Source of the DNA: Elgaria multicarinata webbii
Taxonomy: Eukaryota > Chordata > Lepidosauria > Squamata > Anguidae
Length of the DNA: 64,000 nucleotides
Assembly: GCF_023053635.1 (NCBI RefSeq)
Contig: NC_086180.1
Location: 37,376,947-37,440,946 of the forward strand
Reading direction: 5' to 3'
Position numbers and translations under genes: made by a program. The notes beneath the pieces are model-generated. The model had not been told where the DNA came from and made no database searches. It saw only the letters and a list, made by a program, of their open reading frames with translations. Shown one piece after another: positions 11,940-23,475 of the stretch; positions within the stretch are counted from its first letter, which is position 1, and every line of letters begins with the position of its first letter.

Positions 11940-12699
11940 GTTTCTTGCACTATTTTGGTTACTTCCAAAACACTACTATCACCCCAAAAATGTGTATGGG
12001 TAAATATTGATTGTAGCCATGGAAAAAAACTTATTTATTTAAATAGAAACGGACTGGATATTTTTTTCCTGCTAACAACAACAACAACACACCCTATACT
12101 TATAGCCTTTATGATTGTAGCTGGAATAGTGTTGTGGGAGACTACTGGTCTTGTCTCTGTCTGGCAGAATTCATTTGCAGTAATAAGGTATTTTCTTTGT
12201 CTCTCTTGAAGAGCTCGCTATCTCCTCATACTGACAGCTCATTTGTTCTTTCCTCTCTTATAATCCTCTTTCCAGTACACATCCCCTTCTGCAGCAATTG
12301 TGTCGTGCACATGCTTTAAACTTTGCACTGTAAAGGCTTTGCATGTACAGAATGGCTGTTCTCTATGTGTGTAAGCCCTCATGCGATCCTGGTGCAAGAA
12401 GAAAAGGACCAACTCAGAGTTATGCCATTTGCATGCACAAAACAATGCCAGGTGTCAGTGTACACAATTGTATCCCTTGGGCCAGAGCCCAGGGCAAGGT
12501 TCAGCATATAGGGGCTAACTAGGTTCTTTTAAATATATATATTCAGTTCTGACACAAGCTCCTTACTCAGGAAATCATACCTCTCACGCATACAACTGAG
12601 ATTTGACTAAAGAATGAATAAGGCTGTGCACACATACACACCACTTGCCTTGGAGGCCATTTCAGAGCCTCTGGAATGGCCCTGATTTGACTCAGGGTG

Positions 12700-13250
12700 C
12701 TTCAGGGCTGGGCCATCTCACTTCATAACCAAAGCTGAAGCGAGGTGTGTCCCCCCACCCCGAAGTGGATCAACTCTTGCCCGGCGCAAGGCTAACCCCA
12801 CTCACTTGCTCACTCCCCTTCCCTCCCTCCTCACCCCCAGAGCTGCCCCCACCCATAAGACTTACCTTTGCCATCCTTCCTCCTCTATTAGAGCCACAAT
12901 TTGAAAGTAAGATGGGAGCTCTCTCGTTTTCATAGATCTATGATTGTAAACTATGGAAATGGCCCTTTACAGTTTTCATAGTTTTCAGCCATCGATCTTT
13001 GAACTATGGAGCCCCCAACTTACTTTCAAATCTTGGTTCTAATGGAAGAGAATGAATGGCAAAGATAAATCCCAGCTCTAGGTTCAGGGAGTGAGCAGGG
13101 AGGGAACTGGGGTGGGGAGGAGGGAGGTGAGACCAATGGACTCACAGTCAGCTTCGTGCCAGCTTTCCCAAGTGGGTGGGCCACATCATTCTGAGGTGCT
13201 TCGGAACTGATCCGCTTTGCCTCGGGGTGCCTCAGGCTGACCTGGTACCA
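12700..13250. mobile_element. Large foldback element, about 550 bp
   Basis: The centre is at about 12970. Inner arms are clear: TTTGCCATCCTTCCTCC, CTATTAGAGCCACAATTTG, AAAGTAAGATGGGAGCTC on the left mirror CTCCATAG-side sequence CCAACTTACTTTCAAATC, TTGGTTCTAATGGAAGAG, AATGAATGGCAAAG on the right, about 120 bp per arm. Outer parts (CACTCCCCTTCCCTCCC against its mirror; CTCAGGGTGCTTCAGG against GGGGTGCCTCAGG) suggest the arms extend to about 12700 and 13250 with lower identity. No coding sequence. Confidence 0.5.
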
Positions 13251-14935
13251 CCTCATATTTAGGCTGAGGTGGGCTAAAATAGTATCAGCAACAAAAATAG
13301 TATCAAAGGCAAAATTAGATATCTCCAGTTCAAAAAATTGTCCACTTCTTCCCAGAGTTTAGATGTACCAACAGAATTCTATGTCCTTTGGCCTTACTAA
13401 TATTACCCAAACAATGCAGTTGGTGAGTTGATGTCCCTCATTTGCTCTGCTAGGTTGAAAACAAAATGGAAACATTGCAACATATACTGGTTTATGAGGT
13501 GGCAGCAGTAATTCCTTTAAGAAAACCAGAACGTTGTAATACGTTCTAGTACAGCTTGAGCAGAGTTTTGGGTTTTAGAGCGCGTGGTTTGTAAAGGCCT
13601 GGAGCTATATACCCATATTTATGGGGATTGAGACCAGTGGGAGCTGACCCCCCCCCCATCAGCAATGCCTTTAAATTGCTCAATCTAGAGGGGGAGCCTA
13701 AATTAGAAGATTTTAAACAGATCAGGAAATATCACATGATTTGTTCTGGTCAGTTGCTGCAAGGCTTCCTCTTAAGGAAGGTTCAGTCTGTTTCAGTCCT
13801 TTCCATTACACATCTCTGGGTATAGCCTCAGAGGAACAGCATAGAGGTGGGTAATAAATTTGAAGAAAAGGTGCAGGAATCTTGACACAGTCAATTCTCT
13901 GCTTCTCACCAGCTGTGCTATATTGCAGCTCAAGTTGTGTGCTGATGTCTGAGGTCGTATGATCCTTCGCAATCCTGATTTAGGTTACTGGCTTAGGTAT
14001 GTTTGACTTATTGTAATGTCCTTCTGGTGAATTCCAGCGTTATAATTCTAAAGAAAGAACTACTTCAACAACTGCTCAAAGGGGTTATCCTAAAATCTCC
14101 AGTGCAAATAACTTATAAATACTGATTTACAAGCTAGGGTAGACTATAATGTTCTCTAAGGCATTTTAATTATAATGTTATGACTCTCATTAGAAGTAAT
14201 GCCTAAATAAACTATGATGGAAAAATCACCTTCTGCACACTGGTTCAGGTAGCGGCGAGTAATTCCCATTGGGGGAGGCAGTGTGGGCTTTCCAGTGCCC
14301 ACCTCTTTCCCTCTGCCTGGAGAAACGGTGACCAATCAGGGGTCTTAATCTGCTCAGCTATACCTCTGCTGCAACTCCAGAGTGAGGGTAGACAGCAGAT
14401 GTGCCATACTCGTCTCGCTCCGGACAAAAAAGTCAGGGTAAATTCCCGAGATTTTTTTCTCCTCAGCTTTGCCAGAAAAGCCCTGGGGTGGGTGTGTAGT
14501 GGCTGCTGCATCATATAATCATGGGGCTTTCCATGTATTTAGACAGCTCTCAGGACAGCATTTCTCTGTCTGGTGAAGCACTTTAAAAAGATCAGGGTCT
14601 CATATAAACTCTTCAGACTTCACCAAAGTCTCCCCACCCTCACCAAAGTATGGCTTTCTAGACATTTCATTATTTTTACAGTGGCTAAAACCAAGGTAAA
14701 AAAATAATTTCTGGTAAAAATTTTTTTTTCATCCTGCTTCCTACAGGCAGACTGGTCTGGCACATGACACTTCTCTGCCTGCTATGGCAAAGTTTTTGAC
14801 ATCCTGCCTTTTGTTGGATGTAGGCCCACCCTGTTGCCAACCACAAAGATGGGTGTGGTGTTCCACCAGAGCCTGCTGTCAGCCAGCTGGTTTCTAAGGT
14901 CTCCTGTTTTCAATTAAAAGAGAGACAGACTCAAG

Positions 14936-14938
<3 letters not shown>

Positions 14939-14989
<51 letters not shown>

Positions 14990-15019
14990 ATATCTATATC
15001 TATATCTATATCTATATCT
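14939..15019 (+). repeat. (TA)n joined to (TATATC)n
   Basis: About 24 TA units pass into six TATATC hexamers, a compound microsatellite in which the hexamer probably arose from the TA array. Confidence 0.5.
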
Positions 15020-15099
15020 GAGAGTAAATCATGGGATTCAAAATAGTGAAAATATTCAAGATTACAATGAGGTCTTCTTAGCAAAGACTTCCATAACCT

Positions 15100-15215
15100 G
15101 ATGCCTCCAATGTGTGGTATACAACTCCCATCATCCCCAGCCAGCATGGCAAATGAAATTGATGGAAGCTGTAGCTTGACACATCTGGAGGACACCAGCC
15201 AGGTTGGAGAAGGCT
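15100..15215. repeat. hAT-like foldback MITE copy
   Basis: ACAACTCCCATCATCCCC, AGCCAGCATGGCAAATG, GATGGAAGCTGTAGCTTG, CACATCTGGAGGACACCAGCC, AGGTTGGAGAAGGCTA have the order of the 32641 element. Edges and duplication are not resolved. Confidence 0.5.
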
Positions 15216-15921
15216 ACTCTGTACTAACAAGTAACTGTTCTTTTGTTTTATAGAAGCATGTCCTAACTTCAGAAATAAGGATGCCACTACTATTGCAAGG
15301 TTAAATTAGGAAACGGGTAGATGGAATATTTACTTTACACCATTATTCTATGACTAATTTCTAGAGAGTTCCTTAATAGCATATGCTATTCAATTGAGAA
15401 ATTAGACTAGAGATGTATGGATTTTGTTTAATCCATTCCATGTGTGTTTTGTGGATTGTCAGGCGTCTTTCATTCTGTCATTCACCCATTGATGGAATTG
15501 GACTCCACCCCCCTTTGGAAAAGTCAGCAAAGAAGTCAGTTGCAATTCACATAACTTTTGCTGGCATATAACATTTTGCATATTTTCTTAGCTCAGTGTA
15601 TGATCAATGAGCAGAGCACACAAAAATTGAGTGATACACAGCTGAGGCTGAAGAAAGAGAGAGAGAGTTTAAAAATGACATATATATTAGTGTATTTTCC
15701 AGCAACGTCATATTTGTGTACAATTCTGTAAAGAATTCTGTATTTTGTGTACAAATCCACAAGTCTGTGGAATGCGTGCAAGTCAGAAAATGTTGGTCCG
15801 CTGTAGAATCCATGGGTCAAATTCATAGAAATCCAAAGTCATTTGGATCCATTCCAGATTTCTCTGATATCCCTGCATTAGGCAAAGCCACTTTGGATGT
15901 TGGGTCTGCTGAACACTAACT

Positions 15922-17694
15922 GTGCATGTGCAGAGCCTCATTTCACATTCAAAGTTGGAAAATAATTTCTTGAGGAAATACATGATTCCTAATACAGTCA
16001 GCCATTTTGCACGGCACTTTGAAGATAAAGTCGCTCAGATTCGTCATGAATTGGACACCACACTTAATGCAGCACCACTAGTAGAGGCGTTCAGAGCGCC
16101 GTCCGGCTCAGTTTTATTGGATGAGTTTCAGTTATTGAGGCCCGAGGATGTGGACAAGGTGCTTGGCCAAGTCCGGTCGACCACCTGTGTGCTTGACCCT
16201 TGCCCCTCGTGGCTCATTACATCAAATAAGGAGGGGATCGCCGGCTGGGTCCAGGAGGTTGTAAATGCCTCCTTGAGAGAGGGAGTGGTGCCGGCCTCTT
16301 TAAAAGAGGCGGTAATTAGACCACTCCTGAAGAAGCCTAATCTGGACCCGGAAGATGTTAACAACTACAGGCCGGTGGCTAATATCCCTTTCCTGGGCAA
16401 GGTGCTTGAGCGGGTGGTTGCAGGACAACTCCAGGCACTCTTGAATGAAACGGATTATCTAGATCCATTTCAATCGGGTTTCAGGCCTGGTTTTGGAACA
16501 GAAACTGCCTTGGTCGCCCTGTGGGATGACCTCTGTCGGGAGAGAGACAGGGGGAGTGCGACCCTGTTGGTTCTCCTGGACCTCTCAGCGGCCTTCGATA
16601 CCATCGACCATGGTATCCTTCTGGATAGGTTGTCTGAGCTGGGAGTTGGAGGTACTGCGTTGCAGTGGTTCCGCTCCTACTTGGATGGCCGATTCCAGAA
16701 GGTGGTGCTGGGGGATTATTGCTCTGTGCCGTGGCTCCTAAGCCATGGGGTTCCGCAGGGCTCTATTTTATCCCCTATGCTGTTTAACATATACATGAAG
16801 CCGCTGGGGGAGGTTATCCGGAGATGTGGACTGAGGTGTCATCAATATGCGGATGACACCCAGCTCTACCTTTCCTTTTCATCAAACCCAGGTGAGGCAG
16901 TGACTGTTCTGAACCAGTGCCTGGGCACGGTAATGGACTGGATGAGGGCTAACAAACTGAGACTCAATCCAGACAAGACGGAGGTACTGTTAGCGGGTGG
17001 TTCATTTGTCCGGCGAGGTGATGTTTGCCCTGTCCTGGACGGGGTTGCACTCTCTCTAAAGGATCGGGTCCGTAGTTTGGGGGTGCTCTTGGATCCAGAA
17101 CTGTCACTTGAGGCACAGGTGAACTCAGTGGCAAAGAGCACCTTTTATCAGCTTAGGCTGATATACCAACTGCGCCCTTATCTGGACAGTGATAGCCTAG
17201 CTACAGTTATCCATGCTCTGATAACCTCTCGTTTGGATTACTGCAATGCGTTATACGTGGGGCTGCCTTTGAAAACGGTCCGGAAGCTTCAGCTGGTACA
17301 AAACAGGGCAGCCCGTTTACTAACAGGGACTGGCTGGCGAGATCACATTACGCCAGTCCTTTTACAACTTCATTGGCTGCCAGTCCAGGTCCGGGCCCGA
17401 TTCAAAGTGCTGGTATTGACATTTAAAGCCCTAAACGGTTTGGGGCCAGGTTATTTGAAGGAACGCCTCCTCCCATATGTACCTACCCGGACCTTAAGAT
17501 CATCTACAGGGGCCCTTCTCCGTGAGCCCCTGCCAAAGGAAGTGAGGCAGGTGGCTACTAGGAGGAGGGCTTTCTCCGCTGTGGCACCCCGGTTGTGGAA
17601 TGAGCTCCCCAGAGAGGTCCGCCTGGCGCCTACACTGTACTCCTTTCGTCGCCAGCTGAAGACCTTTTTATTCACTCAGTATTTTAACACTTAA
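15922..17694 (+). CDS. LINE reverse transcriptase (ORF2 C-terminal part)
   Basis: Non-LTR retrotransposon reverse transcriptase, 590 codons without interruption; the true LINE part starts near 15985, so the first 20 or so residues are flank. The order is FARHFEDK linker, then YRPVANIPFLGKVLERV, QSGFRPGFGTETAL, VLLDLSAAFDTIDH (catalytic Asp at about 226), SHGVPQGSILSPMLF, YADDTQLYLSF (catalytic Asp pair at about 311-312), NPDKTEVLL and LGVLLDPELSLEAQV. A conserved C-terminal region follows (LDYCNALYVGLP, NRAARLLTGT, HWLPVQVRARFKVLVLTFKAL, APRLWNELP). All core RT motifs are intact. Without the endonuclease domain and a promoter it should not be mobile by itself; retained openness reflects youth, not host function. 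Confidence 0.5.
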   Translation: MHVQSLISHSKLENNFLRKYMIPNTVSHFARHFEDKVAQIRHELDTTLNAAPLVEAFRAPSGSVLLDEFQLLRPEDVDKVLGQVRSTTCVLDPCPSWLITSNKEGIAGWVQEVVNASLREGVVPASLKEAVIRPLLKKPNLDPEDVNNYRPVANIPFLGKVLERVVAGQLQALLNETDYLDPFQSGFRPGFGTETALVALWDDLCRERDRGSATLLVLLDLSAAFDTIDHGILLDRLSELGVGGTALQWFRSYLDGRFQKVVLGDYCSVPWLLSHGVPQGSILSPMLFNIYMKPLGEVIRRCGLRCHQYADDTQLYLSFSSNPGEAVTVLNQCLGTVMDWMRANKLRLNPDKTEVLLAGGSFVRRGDVCPVLDGVALSLKDRVRSLGVLLDPELSLEAQVNSVAKSTFYQLRLIYQLRPYLDSDSLATVIHALITSRLDYCNALYVGLPLKTVRKLQLVQNRAARLLTGTGWRDHITPVLLQLHWLPVQVRARFKVLVLTFKALNGLGPGYLKERLLPYVPTRTLRSSTGALLREPLPKEVRQVATRRRAFSAVAPRLWNELPREVRLAPTLYSFRRQLKTFLFTQYFNT

Positions 17695-17893
17695 TTTTAA
17701 CTTAAATTTAAATTATACTGTTTTAACTCTGTATTTTAACCTTATATCAATTTTGCTGCGTGGTTTTATCCTGGTTGTGCTTTTTATATTGTATTTTGTA
17801 TTTGTATTTTTAACTTGTTGGTTGTTTTATGATGATTTTAATTTTTGTGAACCGCCCAGAGAGCTTCGGCTATTGGGCGGTATAAAAATGTAA

Positions 17894-17932
<39 letters not shown>
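15985..17932 (+). mobile_element. 5'-truncated L2-like LINE, young copy
   Basis: The element begins inside its second reading frame and runs to a typical 3' end: GAACCGCCCAGAGAGC and its mirror ATTGGGCGGT form a short terminal stem, followed by TAAAAATG and about nine AAAT units (17894-17932). The coding part has no stop, so the copy is recent. The endonuclease domain and 5' end are missing, as in most LINE insertions. Flanking duplications are not clear. Placement in the L2/CR1 group rests on the RT sequence and tail; telling L2 from CR1-L3 would need a phylogeny. Confidence 0.5.
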
Positions 17933-18840
17933 GCCATGATAAGCCGGACAAATCTGAACATCAAACAAGGTAATTACAAACTTTGGTAACTTCACTATAT
18001 AAAAAGGCTAAGTGTTATCCATGATTAGTCTGTGCAGGCCCAACACCCAGAATCTGTGGGCAGCTGTCAGACTTCCTACCTGCAACTTGATTGTCTGTAT
18101 TCAGTCAAAGATTGCCAGTGTGGGGTGCGCACATGAGATACGCCATGAGATTCTTTCAGCACAAAGTCCCTTTGAATGAATGGGAGCTGTACAAGAGGAT
18201 GACGCAATCCATGTGCCAGTGTGTTGTGTCCTTCCTTGGTTCCAAATGAAGGAGCAATACAGACTAGCTTCATTCTGTGGCCAGATTCAATTTTCTCTTA
18301 ATCAAGCAGATTCATGGGAAGCTCTGCCATCCGAACTGAATTCATCTTTAATGCAATTTCAAGTCTGGAAGCAATCCATGGAAAAAAATTGTCTGTCTGC
18401 TGAAATCTCCCTTTCAGACAGGTCAACAGGAATTACATCACATTAACACCTTCAAGTGGAGATGGATCAGAATTGCCTTTTCTGTCTCAGAATCAGTCAT
18501 ACAGAGTGTGATTCAGAGTTAACAAATTACTGTCAAGGTTTTGCTCGCTATCAGTGAAACAGGCCAGTGGCTAAATGCACCAATCTTGGATGCCTGATTG
18601 ATGTGTTGAAAAGTCCCATGTACAAGTAGAAACATAACACTATTGGACACAAGAGGTATAAATATAAACAAGGTTTTTAAATGAGGCCCTCCTGATCTAA
18701 TTGGCTGCAGCAAATGTTGAGGGAAGCTAAGCCAAGGGGATAAAAATAAGACAAACTTGTAAGGGAGCCCAAATCTATGAACACACAAGGAGCTCCAGCT
18801 GATGATGCATCAATAAATAAATAAATAAATACTTTTGCTG

Positions 18841-18923
18841 TGCACAGGTGCTTAACTTGCCCATCTGCTTAGCTGTTTACTTGGTAAACACTTGAGTAGT
18901 CAGGCAAGTTAAGTACCTGTGCA
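18841..18923. repeat. Long hairpin, 83 nt
   Basis: TGCACAGGTGCTTAACTTGCC (18841-18861) pairs with GGCAAGTTAAGTACCTGTGCA (18903-18923) with one mismatch over 21 bp. A second hairpin lies in the loop: TGTTTAC (18874-18880) pairs with GTAAACA (18884-18890). It directly follows an AAAT repeat (18811-18830) and may be a small foldback element. Confidence 0.5.
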
Positions 18924-18939
18924 AGGAGAAAGAATTTTA

Positions 18940-19345
18940 TTCTATTGATTAATCATCAGCTGAAGCTAAAACCTGGGCACAGCAAGGGCCATCATGACCC
19001 AGGGGCTAAATCACCCCCCCCCACCCCAGGAATGGGTATAGCTGGCACACTAGCCTCAGCTAGGCAAAGGCACCACTGGCCATTGACCAGACCTAAGCAT
19101 CCAAGGCAAAGGCTGGGTTCGGAAGAACCCCCATATTATGCACCTCTGTTTTCAAAGGAAGTGCAGCCCATTTCAGCACAGGTTGGCCCACAGTTCCTGA
19201 GTTAGCTCTACTAACCAAAAGTACCTCTGTCTTGTCCAGATTAAGTTTCAAATTGTTATCCCACATCCAATCCATTACCATCTCCAGGCAAGTGTTCAGG
19301 ACCTTGACAGCCTTTCTGGAGTGATCAACAAGATGTAACATTCTT
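18940..19345 (-). repeat. L2-like LINE fragment
   Basis: Minus-strand translation at 19341-19093 reads VLNTCLEMVMDWMWDNNLKLNLDKTEVLL, matching LNQCLGTVMDWMRANKLRLNPDKTEVLL of the 15985 element, and continues to LGVLL-like sequence. The remaining 150 bp resemble the next LINE segment with indels. An old copy with disrupted frame. Confidence 0.5.
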
Positions 19346-20212
19346 TTATATTCTTTTCTAATTTTATTTGATGTGTCACAATATGCCTTAAGAAGAACTC
19401 AGGGAAAGAGTTACATTCATTTTCACACTTTTTTCCTTTCTCAAATTGGTTCAAATATAATGCTTCTGTTTTCAACTTTCCTTTCTCCTTGTTATTTTTT
19501 GGAGTCTAGCCTCCATAAGGAATATCACAAGCTACACTTTTTATCTCTTTGGAGATGAGTTTTATCACAGGATTGTTGGATCAGCAGTTCCTCTCTCTTT
19601 CAACTGATTATAGTGTGGTGATTTCCTGCTGCGTCTTGTGTGTAATGCAACTGTAATGTGTTTTACTTTAAATGTTGTTTTTTAAAATGAAAATAGTTTC
19701 TGAAATCACAAAACCTTTGAAAATGTATTTTGTGGCATAAAGCTTTAGGCCATCCAACTCTGTGAAACTCAGTGCAAAACAGTCCACCTTTGTACTGCAA
19801 TATAACGGAGTGATTTCACACTGTAAATGTGGTTTGCATTTCATTTTCTGCCCGATTCTAGTGTGAGATGTTTTATTTACAGCTTCAGTTATGGCATATT
19901 GGACCAAGCTACTATTCTCAGAATGGCTGGCCTAGACTCTGCATTTTTACCACTGCTATATAAGTGTGAAGAAAACATAACTCCGTTTTACCACTGCTGC
20001 ATGAGATTGTTCAGTTTCCCCCCCAATTAAAGATGCTGTGAGATGTTCAGGTCAGACAATGTGTGTGTGGGGGGGGGGGGACATCATGGCAAGTATGGAG
20101 CTGTTCCGCCACAGCTGGGCATGCTTTATCCAGCTTGGAAAGGCAAGTACTCTGCATCCATGCCCTTGCATAAAGTCTACCCCTACTATATATTTTAGGT
20201 GTGCTGCTTTAA
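19346..20212. other. No feature recognised
   Basis: Short frames and a G-run at about 20068-20080. Confidence 0.5.
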
Positions 20213-20505
20213 GAACTTATGAACATAAGAACATAAGAAGAGCCATGCTGGATCAGACCAAGGGTCCATCTAGTCCAGCACTCTGTTCACACAGTGGCCA
20301 ACCAGCTGCCCCTGATACTGGAAGTAGCACAAAACCATCAGGGCTAGTAGCCATTGATAGCCTTCTCCTCCAGGGATTTATCCAACCCTCTTTTAAAGCC
20401 ATCCAAATTAGTGGCCAACACTGCATTTTGTGGTTATGAATTTCATGGTTTAACTATGCACTGTTTGAAAAAGCACTTCCTTTTATCTGTCAGAGACTGT
20501 TGCGA
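20213..20505 (+). repeat. Interspersed repeat, GAGCCATGCTGGATCAG family, copy 2
   Basis: GAACATAAGAACATAAGAAG, AGCCATGCTGGATCAGACC, AGTCCAGCACTCTGTTCACAC, then GATAGCCTTCTCCTCCAGGG, TTTATCCAACCC and TTTGTGGTTATGAATTTCATGG. This copy is the most complete at its 5' side but lacks the AAACCCACAAGCAGG part. Confidence 0.5.
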
Positions 20506-20589
20506 CTGCAAAGTGACCAAGGGAACCCAGCAAAAATTGAGAAGGGGTTGCAAAGGCATAGTCACTGCTACATCAGCACTGCGTAGGTC

Positions 20590-20905
20590 ACGGGTATCGA
20601 ACCTATTGTCTTGGGGGCAGCATTTCTTCCCCTGGATCTGTCATCTTCCCCTAGCCCCACCCCTTTTCCCTGACCACTGATCATTTGGTGATTTCCCAGC
20701 TTTTGTGCAGTATTCCCCCCCTCCCCATTCTACAAGGTCAAAATGCCTCTTTGGGGAATTTATATATTTTGGGCCCACCACTTCTCCTTTTGACCTGCCC
20801 CTTTTCCTTTGGAACCATCCACCAGTGGAATGTGGCTCCTAAGAGCTTCTTTGAAATGGGATTTGGCCCTTGGGCTGAAAAGCTTCAACACCCTGGTGAA
20901 GGTTC
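20590..20905 (+). repeat. Interspersed repeat, CTCACCCACTTTTGGCTC family, copy 2
   Basis: CACGGGTATCGAACC, TTGTCTTGGGGGCAGC at the left, and GGAATGTGGCTCCTAAGAGC, ATGGGATTTGGCCCTTGG, GCTGAAAAGCTTCAACACCC at the right parallel the copy at 2525-2655, with a longer middle. Confidence 0.5.
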
Positions 20906-21419
20906 ATGCTACAGACAGGACAGCAGTCCACCCATGTGATCACGTGAGATCAGCAGGCTACTAAATCAGCACTGTGCTGGTGGCATGTAGTTGTTGACTC
21001 TTCTGGGCACCTCCTAGCTAGTCAACAGCCACATGCCACCAGCACGGTAGCCTCATGTCTTCTTAGAATGCCTGCCATAAAGGACATATAGTCCCCTAAG
21101 CTCTCAGTCACTGTTCTGTTGCAACAGCCGCTTACTAGCACCATCTCACTTTCCCCCTTAACTGTGAAACAATTAATGATTCTGTGCCTCTTAAGGATAA
21201 TGAAGCCTACATCAGTCAGTTAATAACTATATTTTGAGAGAATGGAATATCTTCTTTCCCTTGCCTATTTTTATAGGCTACTCTCAGGCAGTGATGCCTT
21301 CGGGTTAGGTCTTTGGGGCAGAGCCCAGGGGGCTACTCAGCAGAATGAGGAGGAAAGCCCTTCAATATGGAGATGAAGTAGTACACGTTGCTATTTAGAG
21401 AGGTTGGGGTGTTGTTATT

Positions 21420-21593
21420 CAGTGGAGGCTGGTGGTGCCAGTGTCAACAAGGTGGTGAATCTGCTCCAGATTTCAGTCAGAACCAGTCAGAACTCAAAAA
21501 GAACTATAGCTCCTTTAGAATTCTGACTGGTTCTGACTGAAATCCCAGGTGGATTCACCACCCCACTGACATCAGAGCCACCAGCCTCCACTG
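21420..21593. mobile_element. Foldback MITE, 174 bp, near-palindromic
   Basis: The left arm CAGTGGAGGCTGGTGGTGC and the right arm reversed (CAGTGGAGGCTGGTGGCTC) match almost base for base. Further inward, ATTTCAGTCAGAACCAGTCAG mirrors CTGACTGGTTCTGACTGAAAT. About 75 bp of each arm pairs. Flanks do not show a convincing 8 bp duplication, so hAT membership (CAGTGG end) is tentative. Confidence 0.5.
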
Positions 21594-23433
21594 AGACCAT
21601 TAGCACCAGAATCTAAAATTGCTGAAGTGAACACCACTGCTCTCAAGAGCAAAACGTCTGCAGGGGCCACCAAATCAAACAAAAGTTATTTGTTGTGGTT
21701 TACTTTGAAAACTGCACGCCAACAAAATAATCTATGTCTTGGGGATTCTGAGCTGACTTCAAACCAGTAGAATTATAAATGGGACCTATCAGAAGTGACT
21801 TGTACTGTCAGAAAATGATTGTACAATCACTACTTGCAACCTGACAATTTAGCATCCAATCCTAAATCCAGCTGTATAGGTCAAGTTGATCATTCAGATG
21901 GGAATTAAATGAATACAAGCTACTTTACTGTTCTGACCTTTCAGCTTCTCAACCGAGCTGCTGCGACCCATTTAGGGCTTGAGTGATTCCATTGAAAAAG
22001 TGCACTGAGACATTTTGACACTAGAAGTGCTAACATTTCCCTACCACCACAACCACCATTCGCCATTTATCACACAGTTCCAATTACTGGTCACTTCTGC
22101 CGATTTGTATTTAAAGACGGAGAGTCAAATTACATTTACAGCCTGAGTCACAGGGTGCTTATTACATTTTCGCCCATTTTTTTTTTTATGATTTATCACA
22201 TTTCCTCAGGCTGCATGGTTGTGCTGGAGAATGTTTGATCAATTATAGTTTTGCTGCCTGATGCTATGCAGTTGAACCCGACTGATTTTGTCCAAATGTC
22301 ATGGAAGAGCTAGTGTGGTTTGGCGTCAAGAAGAATCAATGTATGAAATACAGCCTGATGTGATGGCGCATTTACAAAAGCAGATTAGAGGAATAAATGC
22401 AGCGTTCTGATTTTCAATTCCTATTCCCCAGGACAGTTTCATATTCAGGTTTCTCTTTCCAGCCACTTCTGCAATTGCTGTGCCTTCATTACATCTGTTA
22501 TTTTATAAAGTAAACGCTGTGCAGGCAACCTTAACATTCTTTGCCATATGTACTCTAGGATAAGCATATGGAGATGTTGCCAGTTGGTCCAGCACGGGAT
22601 CATGTATGCACTGTATCCCAACCAGGGATGTGCGAATCAGCAAAACTTGACCTCATTGGGGTTCTTTGAGTTCCATTTTAAATCTCATTAGACTTGTGTC
22701 CATATCAGATTGCGAGCTTTGGTTTTCAAGTTTGATACACTTTAGTTATTGTTCCAATCCTAAATATGTAAAATCCATTGGGTTCATGTGATGGTCATGT
22801 CCATCGTTCTTCCCTTTCCATTTGATGTGCTTGATCTTGGCAATTCAGTTTGACTTGGAAGCATTTCCACTCCAAGGAAGAAATGATTCTTATATTATCT
22901 TCTGGCTTCAACAATTAATTAATACAACAAGATGTCTGCATTACTAATACATCACGATGCTTTGCCAGGAAAAACAATCCTACTTAGGAGAGACTTTTTG
23001 GTATCCTTTCCAATAGGGTCAGGTGTGAGTTCACGGTTGGAATCTATTCACTATGCCAATACAAACTGTGCCGTTATTAATCTCAATCTTAACTGAATGT
23101 TTCTGCTGACATATCAGCTTCTTGATAATGGGTGGATTAATTTTGAATTTACCGAAAATAGAACTATATATCACATCTCCTTTTTTGGGCCCGGGTGGGG
23201 GATTTATATGAACTTTTTCCCTTTTCTTTTTGCACCTAGCATGGTCTTACCCAATTAAGTTTGCATAACACCACCTCCAATTCATATGAGATTGCCCAGG
23301 AATTGAGTTCTTTGGGGGAGGCCTTTTTTTGGTATCAGAGGGCCTGACTTGAAATCGTCTTTGCTCCAGGGTGGCTCTGAATCTGCACTGCATCGGTTAT
23401 ATGTTCAGCTGCAGATTCGAAGCCACCCCGGGC
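21594..23433. other. Largely repeat-free stretch, possible conserved non-coding DNA
   Basis: About 1.8 kb with little repeat signature. The part at 22020-22460 is especially clean, with motifs such as GATTTATCACATTTCC and AATGTTTGATCAATTATAG. A GGGATGTGCGAATC repeat scrap is at 22624. No exon seen. Confidence 0.5.

Positions 23434-23475
<42 letters not shown>

Larger units (their letters stand above)
13251..15921. other. No gene recognised outside the listed repeats
   Basis: Holds the TA compound microsatellite and the 15100 MITE. A GC-richer piece at 14245-14515 is unassigned. 15420-15900 has scattered self-complementary pieces but no clear element. Confidence 0.5.

Noticed and set aside
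11819-12209. Open frames with poly-Leu and poly-Tyr tracts
   Set aside because: Produced by the (ATT)n microsatellite; no domain or start context.
14914-15195. Frame with Asp-Ile and Tyr-Ile repeats
   Set aside because: Artefact of the TA / TATATC array.
16128-17675. Minus-strand and alternate-frame ORFs within the LINE
   Set aside because: Shadows of the reverse transcriptase frame.
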